Assembly (NCBI GenBank): GCA_003990745.1
Contig: RBNI01004105.1
Span: 1 to 14,635, forward strand
Reading direction: 5' to 3'
DNA length: 14,635 nucleotides
Source of the DNA: Jimgerdemannia flammicorona
Taxonomy: Eukaryota; Mucoromycota; Endogonomycetes; Endogonales; Endogonaceae
Shown here: positions 7,900-14,635 of the stretch, piece by piece
Layout: each line of letters starts with the position of its first letter
How positions within the stretch are numbered: the stretch's first letter is position 1
Made by a program: the position numbers and the translations under genes
Notes under the pieces: generated by a model
What the model saw: the letters and a program-made list of their open reading frames with translations, nothing else
Databases searched by the model: none
Told to the model about the DNA's origin: nothing

Positions 7900-8700
7900 A
7901 TGCCAAGCCAGCCTTCAAGTCAATCTACCACATATCTCTAAGAGAAATTGATGCACTCAAGAAAGAAATTGATGAACTCCTGGAACAAGGATTCATCAGA
8001 CCCAGTGTATCACCTTATGGTGTACCAGTCCTCTTTGTTGTCAAGAAAGGAGAAGACCTGAGAATGTGCATTGATTACCATGACCTCAACAAACAGACCA
8101 TCAAGAACTGTTGCCCACTACCCAGAATCGATGAAATATTTGATAGGCTTACCAATCCACAATTCATGAGCTCTTTTGACCTGAGAAATAGTTACTGGCA
8201 AATTGCCATGAAAGAAGAAGACATCTATAAGATAGCCTTCTGAACTCACTATGGACATTTCGAATTTCTGGTTATACCCTTTGGCTTAACTAATGCTCCT
8301 GCAACCTTCCAGACACTGATGAATACTATTCTGCACCCATACCTGGACAAATTTGTTGTTGTCTACATTGACAACATCCTAGTCTTCAGCAAAACCCTGG
8401 AGGAACATCTTGAACACCTTGAACTAATACTACTGAAACTCCGAGAAAACCGACTCTTTGCAAAACTCAGCAAATGTGAATTCCTCCTGAAAGAAATTCA
8501 ATTCCTTGGACACATTGTCACACTGAATGGAATCAAAGTGGACCCCAGCAAAATCTCTACAATCAAGGATTGGCCCAGACCTAAGAAGCTGAAAGATCTC
8601 CAGTCATTTCTGGGATTAGCAAACTACTACAGGAGATTTGTTGCCAACTTTGCCAAAATTGCCACTGCTCTTACTCAAATGACCAAGTATAACAAGAAAG
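7900..8700 (+). other. Reverse transcriptase domain with YIDN active site
   Basis: Copies genomic RNA into cDNA. The fingers include LLEQGFIRPSVSPYGVPVLFV and RMCIDYHDLNKQT. Motif A is SSFDLRNSYWQI with its Asp intact. TGA 8241 follows AF. Motif B is [12 protein letters not shown]. Motif C reads YIDN (8364-8375) instead of YIDD. The lost Asp is GAC to AAC after a C, the opposite-strand version of CpG decay. [17 protein letters not shown] and [15 protein letters not shown] are the standard connection to RNase H. The enzyme is non-functional because of the stops and YIDN. Confidence 0.95.
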
Positions 8701-8843
8701 GAGAACAGCCCTGGACTATGAAACAAGAGAAAGACTTTAACAATCTTGCAAATTAGGGACCCGAACAAGATACAGCCTTCCAAGCATTAAAAGATACCTT
8801 AATAACCACTCCAGTACTTCAAGTGGCAAACCCTGCCCTACCA

Positions 8844-9195
8844 TATGAAGTTACTACTGATACCTCTGACCTAGCCCTTGGAGCAGTACTTATGTAAGAA
8901 GGACACCCTGTGGCCTATCACTCCTGCAAGTTCAATGATGCCGAAATCAACTATGCAACTCACAAGAAAGAAATGTTAGCCATCATAGACACTCTGATCA
9001 AATGGCGACCATACCTAGAAGGAGCACACTTCACTATATTGACTGACCACAAGTCATTAGTCAACATCAAGACCCAGGCTACCCTTTCTCGAAAGCAAGC
9101 CAGATGGATGAAAGTCCTCACCAACTTTGACTATGAAATCCAGTACCACCCTGGTAAGGAAAACATTGTTGCTGATGCAATCTCCAGAACACCTA
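8844..9195 (+). other. RNase H domain
   Basis: Degrades the RNA of the RNA-DNA hybrid. YEVTTDTSDLALGAVLM carries the first acidic residue (GAT 8859). TAA 8895 stands where relatives have Gln (LMQEGHP), so CAA to TAA. NYATHKKEMLAI carries the Glu, LTDHKSL the second Asp, and VADAISR (GAT 9174) the last. All four acidic positions are kept. The spacing is that of gypsy RNase H. Confidence 0.92.
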
Positions 9196-9419
9196 TTGAA
9201 GAAGTTATCCAAACTCTCACCTTGGTTACCAACTCCATCATGGAACAAATTATCACAGCATGTGCTGATGATAAGGAAGCTCAAGCACTCCGAGAAATCC
9301 TGAACAGTGATGATGCTAACAAGCATACCCAGTACAATCAATACCAACTCAAGGACAATGCTATCTACTACAAGGATAGATTGTATGTTCAAAACAACCG
9401 AGACCTCCAAAGGACTATC

Positions 9420-10400
9420 CTATTCGAATGTCATGATGCCCCTACAGCTGGATACTTAGGATTTGATAAATGCTATGAAGTTATCTCCTGAAACTTCTAT
9501 TGGCCCTGCATGGCAGATCAGCTAAAAACCTACATCACTTCCTGTGATGTCTGCCAATGAAACAAGTCCTCAACACTAGCAAAACCTGGTCTACTCCACC
9601 CTATCCCAGTACCATCCGCTAATTGGGAACAAGTCTCTATGGACTTCATTGTACAACTACCCTGAACTAAGAACAGAAAAGATGCAATTGTTGTCTTTGT
9701 GGACTATCTGAGCAAACAAGCTCACTTTGTGCCAACCACCACCACTGCAACAGCACCAGACATAGCCACACTCTAGTTTGACAATATCTTCCACTATCAT
9801 GGTCTCCCTAAGATCATTGTTAGTGACCAAGACCCGAAATTTACCAGGCATTTTTGGAAAGCCCTCCATGTGCACCTTGGAACAAAACTTACACTGTCTA
9901 CAGCTTTTCACCCTGAAACTGATGGCCAAACTGAAAGAATGAATCGAACTCAGAAACAAATGCTAAGAAACTATGTTTCCTACAGACAAGATGATTGGCA
10001 TGAACACCTCACTGCAGTCGAGTTTGCCTATAACAACAGCAAGCAAGCCTCTCTTGAAATGACCCCATTCTTTGCCAACATTGGACAAAACCCAAACACT
10101 CCTCTGACACTCATCTGAACCACTGAAGAACCCTCTACAGTTGAAGCTGTTGAAGAATTCTTACTCCAAATGCATAATTTAAGCCAGATCGCAATTGACA
10201 ATTTATTGCGAGCTCAAGAGCAACAGTCACAGTATGTTAACTAACATTGCCAAGAAGAAATGTTTGATATTGGAGAAAAAGTTCTACTAGACATCTGAGG
10301 ATACCGAGTTGACAACCTCAAGCACAGACCATCTACAAAGCTGAACAGCAAGTTCATTGGACCCTTTGAAGTCATTTCACAAGTCTCTCTGACCTCCTAC
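9420..10400 (+). other. Integrase with HHCC-like and DDE domains and GPF module, decayed
   Basis: Inserts cDNA with 5-bp staggered cuts. The zinc domain has His (9432), then GYLG where the second His normally stands (TAC 9453), and SCDVC (TGT 9543, TGC 9552). The DDE core is intact: Asp in SMDFI (9642), Asp in SDQDPKF (9825) and Glu in QTERMN (9933), with exactly 35 residues between the last two. FHPETDGQTERMN is diagnostic of gypsy integrase. KFIGPFEVI (about 10350-10376) is the GPY/F module. Stops lie at 9489, 9558, 9663, 9774, 10116, 10242 and 10296; most suit Arg or Gln codons. Confidence 0.93.
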
Positions 10401-10538
10401 AAATTGGTACTACTGGACACCATTAAGATTCACCCAGTCTTCAATATCCAACATCTCAAGCGATACAATGACAATGATGATGAGCTATTCCTGAACTGTT
10501 CTATAAAACCACCTGCACCTATCATTATTAATGACCAG

Positions 10539-10694
10539 GAAGAATATGAAGTTGAACAAATCCTCAACAGACGTGGCCACAAGAACCACCCTGAGTATCT
10601 CATTAAATGGAAAGGTTATCCGATCCATGATGTAACATGGGAACCCAAGACCAATCTCCAGAATACTATCAACTTAGTTCAGGAATACGATTCC
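10539..10694 (+). other. C-terminal chromodomain
   Basis: EYEVEQILNRR, YLIKWKGYP and TWEP..NL with a final EY follow the chromodomain pattern. The three aromatic cage positions are Tyr at 10545, Trp in IKWKGY and Trp in TWEP. Chromovirus chromodomains bind methylated histone H3 and steer integration to heterochromatin. No stop interrupts it. Insertion into an already decayed LINE agrees with such targeting but does not prove it. Confidence 0.92.
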
Positions 10695-10706
10695 TTGTAT
10701 AACTAA

Positions 10707-11120
10707 AATCTGAACACTCCTACACCTATTAGTCTATACTATATATTATACCCTCCTGAACATTATTATTATCACGAACCAAATTAAGAACTCAGCAAGA
10801 ACAAAAGAATACCGATCCTCTGGAAAAATAGCAAAACTGAAAGCCAGCCTATTCTCCCCGTACCACTGGTGGGAAATGAGGCATAGACATTTAAGAAGAT
10901 TCCTTAGAGGAAATTCTCCAGCAGTGAATGACATCAGAATCACCTCTGGCACATGGCATTGAACATATGACCCTTTAACGTATGAATCCAATGCATTAGG
11001 CAACTGTACTACGAGCATGCCACTTTCTGAAAAAATAGACTTTACCAGACTTTTGGCCTCCCAAATGGTGTAATGACACTAGAACAAAATTAGAAGGCCC
11101 CGATGAGGACATCGAAAGCT
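10707..11120 (+). other. Non-coding spacer between pol and the polypurine tract
   Basis: These 414 bp begin after the pol stop and end at the polypurine tract. I see no plus-strand reading frame of note, no env-like frame and no clear repeat. A 90-codon minus-strand frame (11018-10746) has no recognisable motif and is probably chance. Confidence 0.6.
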
Positions 11121-11133
11121 AAGAAGGGGAGAG
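11121..11133 (+). other. Polypurine tract
   Basis: AAGAAGGGGAGAG, 13 purines, ends one base before the 3' LTR. This is the expected position for the RNase H-resistant primer of plus-strand DNA synthesis. Confidence 0.88.
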
Positions 11134-11245
11134 TTGTAAGCGCACAACCTCCAAGCCACAGAAATCACACATCACCCTCTGAACAAGCCACCAAAATCAC
11201 ACACAATCTCTGAACAAATCTGGAAATCACCTGCAAGATCACGAA

Positions 11246-11353
11246 GCTGAGTCAAACAGAAGTCACAGCATACAAAGCTGAGTCAATACCAAGTCATGGA
11301 ACACAAAATTCACACAAATGGAATCTTACCAATCAAGAACAAATGCATATATA
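11246..11353 (+). promoter_or_regulatory. Putative promoter of the LTR reading frame (3' copy)
   Basis: GCTGAGTCA-N6-AGTCAC at 11246-11266 and the same with a final T (CAC to CAT) at 11277-11297 are followed by TATATA at 11348-11353. The ATG of the frame is at 11424. The arrangement matches the 5' copy, with one site changed by a C-to-T transition. Confidence 0.5.
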
Positions 11354-11423
11354 CCGAGCCCCAAGATGCGTCGAAACAGAAGAACCAAAACAAATAACAA
11401 CCACAACTTCCAAACACACAAAC

Positions 11424-12521
11424 ATGACCACCAAGATCTACAACTGCATCTGCACTGATATTTGGAATGCCATTGTCAACCGAGCCACACCTCCTCTGCC
11501 CCTCATGAATATCTATAGCCAAGCACCCCTCTACTTCATGTAAGCCTGATGGAATGCCCTGAACATACTTAATGAGGCCCACCAGATTGGACAAATCTCA
11601 AGCTACTACCAGATCAGCCGCCTCCTGGAAGACATGGTCGAACACCACCATGACACAGACATTACCCAGTTGTCTCAACACCAGAAGCTCATCGCCCGAA
11701 AATACCGAGAACTCTTCTATGAGTACAGTACCTTTATTCTCCGTCTCTGAGTTACTACCAGCAAAATGATTACTACCCTGTCCTACAGCCAAATTGATGA
11801 CATGATACAAGAACTCAACCACAAGTATCTAGAGTATGTTGAAACTACAGACAGAACCTTCCCACACCCCGATGACTACATCCTGCAAATGCCCCAAGTT
11901 GGATATGCTATAAAGGATGTCTATGATATAATCAACTTCGACAAAGACGAAGCAGAAGGCAATGATCCTTCCGATGCCAACATGACCTCAAGCCAAGGAT
12001 CTCTACCAACTCTGATCATACTGCCAACTTTGCCGATGAACTTACAACAGTTCATAACCATATACAAGACTTATTGGAACAATGACCACTGGCACGAATA
12101 CCAACCTGCATTCACTCCCGATTATTTCAACTATAATGAAGAGATCGGAGAACACAAACTGTACCTTCAGACAACTCTCGAAGTTGAACCAACCACTCCA
12201 CCACCCGAGTACGAGCAACATGAACCACAGCCACCAGCTTACTATGACCCCGTGACTCATAGTGCTGTAACCTATAGAAGGTACACAGACAGCGAATCCG
12301 ATGAAAGCGAAAACAATGCACCACTTCTTTGCCCACCAATATCTTATCCAGCATATGAGACATACGATGCTATTCTGTGGGATGGAGATGAAGTTCCAAT
12401 GTATTACTACCTCAGCGAACAAGGAGAAGTAATCCGTGAACCACTTTTCCTAGACGACTACTTCATCAGAGATGAAGCAATCGATGGCGATGTCATCGAA
12501 GACTATCCAGACAGTACCTAA
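11424..12521 (+). pseudogene. LTR-internal reading frame, 3' copy: unknown acidic protein with two PPxY motifs
   Basis: ATG 11424 to TAA 12519, 366 codons, collinear with the 5' LTR frame without any indel. Stops are TAA 11541, TGA 11547 (shared with TGA 2960) and TGA 11748. At the last the 5' copy has CAA. TGA here and CAA there both derive from CGA by deamination of opposite strands. From Met 11766 the frame is open for 251 residues. That piece includes PPEY (12201-12212), PPAY (12231-12242) and the DSESDES acidic cluster. No membrane segment, signal peptide, zinc finger or catalytic motif is apparent. Its place in U3 parallels accessory genes of some retroviruses that overlap the 3' LTR, but I see no sequence similarity to argue homology. 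It could be an accessory factor, a Gag-like or an assembly protein; function is unknown. Confidence 0.7.
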
Positions 12522-12572
12522 AACCATAAATAGGTTAGCAGTCATAGTATAGTTAGATTAGTCTTGTATAAC

Positions 12573-12718
12573 GTGACTGTGAACTGACTCAGCAGTCAGA
12601 CGATCTCTTGACATATCAGATCACACTTGTACTATGTGACTGTATTCCGACTCAGCAAAGCACTTAGTGCTATACCCATATTTAGCATAGTCTAGATAGC
12701 CCCTCACTAGTATAAATA
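12573..12718 (+). promoter_or_regulatory. Second promoter-like block in 3' LTR: inverted composite sites and TATAAATA
   Basis: GTGACT-N6-TGACTCAGC (12573-12593), GTGACT-N6-CGACTCAGC (12636-12656) and TATAAATA (12711-12718) repeat the 5' LTR arrangement. From this copy, transcription would run out into the flanking LINE. Confidence 0.5.
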
Positions 12719-12835
12719 CCCCCTTCCCCAGACCTCAGAATCTCAGACTTGAACAATCCAAACACAACTCCTGAGCACTTCCCCACAATATCCCTTCACA
12801 CAACTACTCCTAGTATAGCAATAATATGAATAGTG

Positions 12836-12841
12836 AATAAA
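12836..12841 (+). terminator. AATAAA polyadenylation signal, 3' LTR
   Basis: AATAAA about 120 bp after the 3' LTR TATA box is the probable 3'-end signal of the genomic RNA. The flanking sequence differs slightly from the 5' copy (GTGAATAAATC here, GTAAATAAATC there). Confidence 0.6.
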
Positions 12842-13122
12842 TCTATTTAATAACCCACAAATCACTCTTAAGTAAATCTGCTCCCTGTTAGGTCCTACCC
12901 CTAACCCCGTCATTAAATTTCCTAATTGGGTATTGTCTGCAGCAATACGCCAATTCAACTAAGCTTGTCTTAGTTTCTCGAACTTCCTGAAATACAGAAA
13001 ATCCTGAACATCCAGAACTAGTCCAAGAAAGGACTTTGGTTGAGATGTCAACCCAATCTTAAATCAATAAGCGTAGAGGATGTACCCCATATGAAATTGA
13101 TCTTGACCATAATAAAATAGTC

Positions 13123-13161
13123 TTCCAGAATAACTAGAACTTCCAGAAAACCCTTCCAGAA
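13123..13161 (+). promoter_or_regulatory. TTCCAGAA box cluster in U5 (3' LTR)
   Basis: TTCCAGAA at 13123-13130, 13141-13148 and 13154-13161 matches the cluster in the 5' LTR. None of the three boxes has changed despite LTR divergence. Function unknown. Confidence 0.3.
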
Positions 13162-13198
13162 CTATGTAACGGTTACCCTAAAAAGCAACCCTCTTACA

Positions 13199-13203
13199 CA
13201 TAG
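13199..13203. repeat. Target-site duplication CATAG, right copy
   Basis: Identical to 2543-2547, directly after the 3' LTR. Confidence 0.95.
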
Positions 13204-13950
13204 TACCTTATTGTCTAACAGGGAGAAGTTGATGCACCAATGTCCCAGTCTATCTCCACTCCCCCTAAAATAGCCCTGTCCCAGCAATCCTCAATAATTA
13301 GACCACAGACATAAACATCCAGACCCCAGCTTTCTGCTGTCAAAATCCAGTTAATCCTTATCTCCAGGCTATTTGCTCCATATATATACACTCTTCTGTC
13401 ACTCCAAAACCCCCTACCAGCATCCACCAAAGCACTTAGCCTCTCTACTTCCTCCCATACCTCCAAACCTCCACTCCTACCCTCTGCCCCCAACTCTCTA
13501 TCAGTTCTATCTAGTAGTACATCTCTGACCATATTAAAGTTCCCACCAAGCATATCCACTCCAGCCTCTGCCAGAGTCTTTCCCTCCTGGAGACTCTTAA
13601 TCCACTCTACATACTCACTCCACACTGCAGGGTAGTAGCAGGATTCCACTGTAACTGGTTCCTGACCAGTACAAATCCACTTGCCCCAACACAGCCTGTC
13701 TCACCAGTTCTGTACATCTCATATCTCCCCTCAGCTCTTCCTAACCAGAATCCCAATCTTGCCATTCCAAACTGCCTCTCCTCTCCATTTATTTGTCTAT
13801 TCCAATTTATCCAAGTCATACTTGCACCTGACATCCTGCAAAAGAAAGAGATCAGCCTCGAATCCCTTCAGCTAAGCAAAAATGTTCTGTCAATGAAACA
13901 AACCCTGCAACCTATTTATATTCAAAGAAAAAATATTAGTTATACTGTTT
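13204..13950 (-). pseudogene. LINE ORF2, 5' half: apurinic-type endonuclease domain (broken by stops and by the LTR element)
   Basis: Read on the minus strand from about 13950. SLNINRLQG opens the domain, followed by FEADLFLLQDV (about 13860), where the usual metal-binding Glu of LQE is Asp. A GKIGILV stretch lies near 13765. GGNFNMVRDVLLDR (about 13550-13510) corresponds to GGDFN, with Asp now Asn. EIRINWIL (about 13375) corresponds to SRIDxIL. The C-terminal SDH is not recognisable. At least seven in-frame stops interrupt the 5' part. A frame change near 13230 leads to SLLDNKVLW, which meets the insertion point. The frame carries on into 2547 (WDKWAEDI), so the LTR element split one gene. 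The start is uncertain: no clear ATG is visible. Confidence 0.82.
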
Positions 13951-13983
13951 AAAAGGAATAATGTATAATAGCAAATATACCCT

Positions 13984-14634
13984 CTACTGTTCTATATTCA
14001 TCTCCGCCTGAGCTAGGTCCAGATCATACTCTGCAGCTTCCTCCACCTCTTCAGTTCTCTTAGCCTCCAGTCCAACCAGAAGTTCTATGATCTCCTCATC
14101 CTCCTTCTTCTCGAATTCCTCATAATATTCCAGGTAGGCCTCCTGCCAGAGCTGCAACCCATGCCACTTTACCCATCAGTAAGCAGCTCTCTCACCAGCA
14201 GCAACCACCAGGCCAGCCTCCCTCTTCTTATCAACCTCATATCCTTTCTCCTCCAGGAAAACTGCAAGAATCTCTACCTTCAGTACCTCCACCACTCCCT
14301 CACTATACAGGATATATGCCCAATGCTTATCACTCATCACTAGTAGGTCCACCTCTTCCAACTCCTTTGCCATAAAGATATTCATCATCTTGCATATCCA
14401 TAGCAGATTTCCCACCTCCTTCTCCCCAGGAGTTGCTGACTGCCCTCCATCCCATAATGAGATATCAGCCTCTGTGCTCACAGCCTCATTCCACTCCTCT
14501 TCTTAAATAACCACCAGTTCATCCTTGCCCACTGCCACCATCTGTCCCCCCTTTGCTACCTTTGAAACTCCAAAGTGTACTTGCTGGGCTCTCCATATGA
14601 GCACATCCTCTGCCACCCTGCCCCTTGAAGCTGG
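13984..14634 (-). pseudogene. LINE ORF1-like remnant, acidic C-terminal part (partial)
   Basis: One minus-strand frame runs from the window edge (codon at 14634) to TAG 13986-13984, with TAA at 14505-14503 and TGA at 14175-14173 inside it. It is Glu-rich towards its end (for example EYYEEFEKKEDEE and KRTEEVEEAAEYD, about 14125-14020) and may form a coiled coil. Upstream are VAKGGQMVAVGKDELVV and a central MAKELEEVDLLVMSDKHWA segment. It lies immediately upstream of the ORF2 endonuclease on the same strand, so ORF1 is the natural reading. I see no zinc knuckle or RNA-recognition motif in the visible part, so the assignment rests on position and composition. A DNA/RNA-binding role as in other ORF1 proteins is inferred only. 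Confidence 0.6.
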
Positions 14635-14635
14635 A

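Larger units (their letters stand above)
6507..10706 (+). pseudogene. pol: Pol polyprotein, decayed: zinc knuckle, dUTPase, protease, RT, RNase H, integrase, chromodomain
   Basis: A single frame runs 4.2 kb to TAA 10704 without any indel. It is interrupted only by TAA 6525, TGA 7866, TGA 8241, TAG 8754, TAA 8895, TGA 9489, TGA 9558, TGA 9663, TAG 9774, TGA 10116, TAA 10242 and TGA 10296. Many TGA sites fall where chromoviruses have Arg, as in [10 protein letters not shown] after 8241 and CQ.NKS at 9558. TAA and TAG fit former CAA and CAG. The polyprotein would be matured by its own protease and would act in reverse transcription and integration. The longest unbroken piece, 6546-7868 (440 residues), holds dUTPase, protease and the start of RT. 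The frame is -1 relative to gag. A TAG at 6504 closes it just upstream of the knuckle. Trp is always TGG, so TGA is not a sense codon here. Confidence 0.93.
2548..13198 (+). mobile_element. Complete but inactive Ty3/gypsy chromovirus with long ORF-bearing LTRs and a dUTPase domain
   Basis: This is a 10,651-bp LTR retrotransposon flanked by CATAG duplications. The layout is 5' LTR (2548-4612), gag (about 4613-6518), pol (6507-10706), spacer, polypurine tract (11121-11133) and 3' LTR (11135-13198). Pol order is zinc knuckle, dUTPase, protease, RT, RNase H, integrase, GPF, chromodomain. RT before integrase makes it Ty3/gypsy, and the chromodomain makes it a chromovirus. At 10.6 kb with 2-kb LTRs it is larger than typical fungal chromoviruses, which I recall as roughly 5-8 kb. 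The extra length comes from the LTR reading frame, the long Gag N-terminal region and the dUTPase. Many in-frame stops, nearly all explicable as C-to-T or G-to-A, make it non-autonomous. The LTRs differ by about 6% in their first 415 bp (25 differences by eye), so the insertion is not recent. Confidence 0.96.
11135..13198 (+). repeat. 3' LTR (2064 bp)
   Basis: This is the direct repeat of 2548-4612, with the same TGTAAG...CTTACA ends and internal order. In the first 415 bp I count 25 differences from the 5' LTR, 22 of them transitions and 14 at CpG-derived positions. Three CpG sites read TG in one LTR and CA in the other. It supplies the RNA 3' end (AATAAA 12836), and its U3 would place the LTR reading frame at the 3' end of the genomic RNA. 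Confidence 0.96.
13204..14635 (-). mobile_element. LINE (non-LTR retrotransposon), 5' part of the copy split by the LTR element
   Basis: This carries ORF1 then the ORF2 endonuclease, in the order and orientation expected upstream of the RT segment at 2547-1. The two halves share strand, and one CATAG copy would remain at the join. The LINE 5' end lies beyond the window. Confidence 0.85.

Noticed and set aside
4613..10706. UGA read as a sense codon (recoding), because 17 of 26 stops in gag/pol are TGA
   Set aside because: Recognisable TGA positions match Arg in relatives, Trp is always TGG, and TAA and TAG also occur at Gln-type positions. CGA to TGA decay explains all of this.
10746..11018. 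90-codon minus-strand frame in the spacer, considered as an antisense or env-like gene
   Set aside because: No motif, no conserved partner, and it lies between pol and the polypurine tract where random frames are expected.
1..14635. CRISPR arrays, tRNA, rRNA, bacterial operons
   Set aside because: No regularly spaced repeats, cloverleaf or rRNA sequence seen; the content is eukaryotic retroelements.

Overview
The window is a nest of two retrotransposons, both decayed; I see no host gene. It most likely comes from a eukaryote with a repeat-rich, cytosine-methylated or cytosine-mutating genome. A filamentous fungus is my best guess, based on the chromodomain Ty3/gypsy (chromovirus) architecture and the endonuclease-bearing LINE. 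That assignment is inference; no rRNA, tRNA or housekeeping gene anchors it.

Outer layer: a minus-strand non-LTR retrotransposon (LINE). Its acidic ORF1 remnant (about 14634-13984) and the endonuclease half of ORF2 (about 13950-13204) lie on the right. The linker, reverse transcriptase and thumb/C-terminal part of ORF2 lie on the left (2547-1) and run off the window edge. The LINE has many stops and several frameshifts.

Inner layer: a complete 10,651-bp LTR retrotransposon on the plus strand, 2548-13198. It is bounded by the 5-bp target duplication CATAG and split the LINE just after its endonuclease domain. Its LTRs are unusually long (2065 and 2064 bp) and have TGTAAG...CTTACA ends. Between them lie a long gag region, then a zinc knuckle, a dUTPase, a Cys/His cluster, an aspartic protease, reverse transcriptase, RNase H, integrase with a GPF module, and a C-terminal chromodomain. 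A spacer and a polypurine tract follow. The order zinc knuckle - dUTPase - protease resembles that of betaretroviruses.

Each LTR carries a 366-codon reading frame with no recognised homologue and two PPxY motifs, at identical length in both copies. It is preceded by its own promoter-like block: two copies of GCTGAGTCA-N6-AGTCAC and a TATATA box. A second block, with the same composite site inverted and duplicated and then TATAAATA, sits after the frame and probably drives the genomic RNA. The LTR therefore looks like a two-promoter unit with an accessory gene.

The element is dead. Gag has 14 in-frame stops and pol has 12, mostly TGA where relatives have Arg, as expected from CGA to TGA. The RT catalytic motif reads YIDN. 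LTR-LTR differences are dominated by transitions at CpG, including sites that read TG in one LTR and CA in the other. The pol frame is otherwise unbroken over 4.2 kb, so decay was by base substitution rather than by indels.
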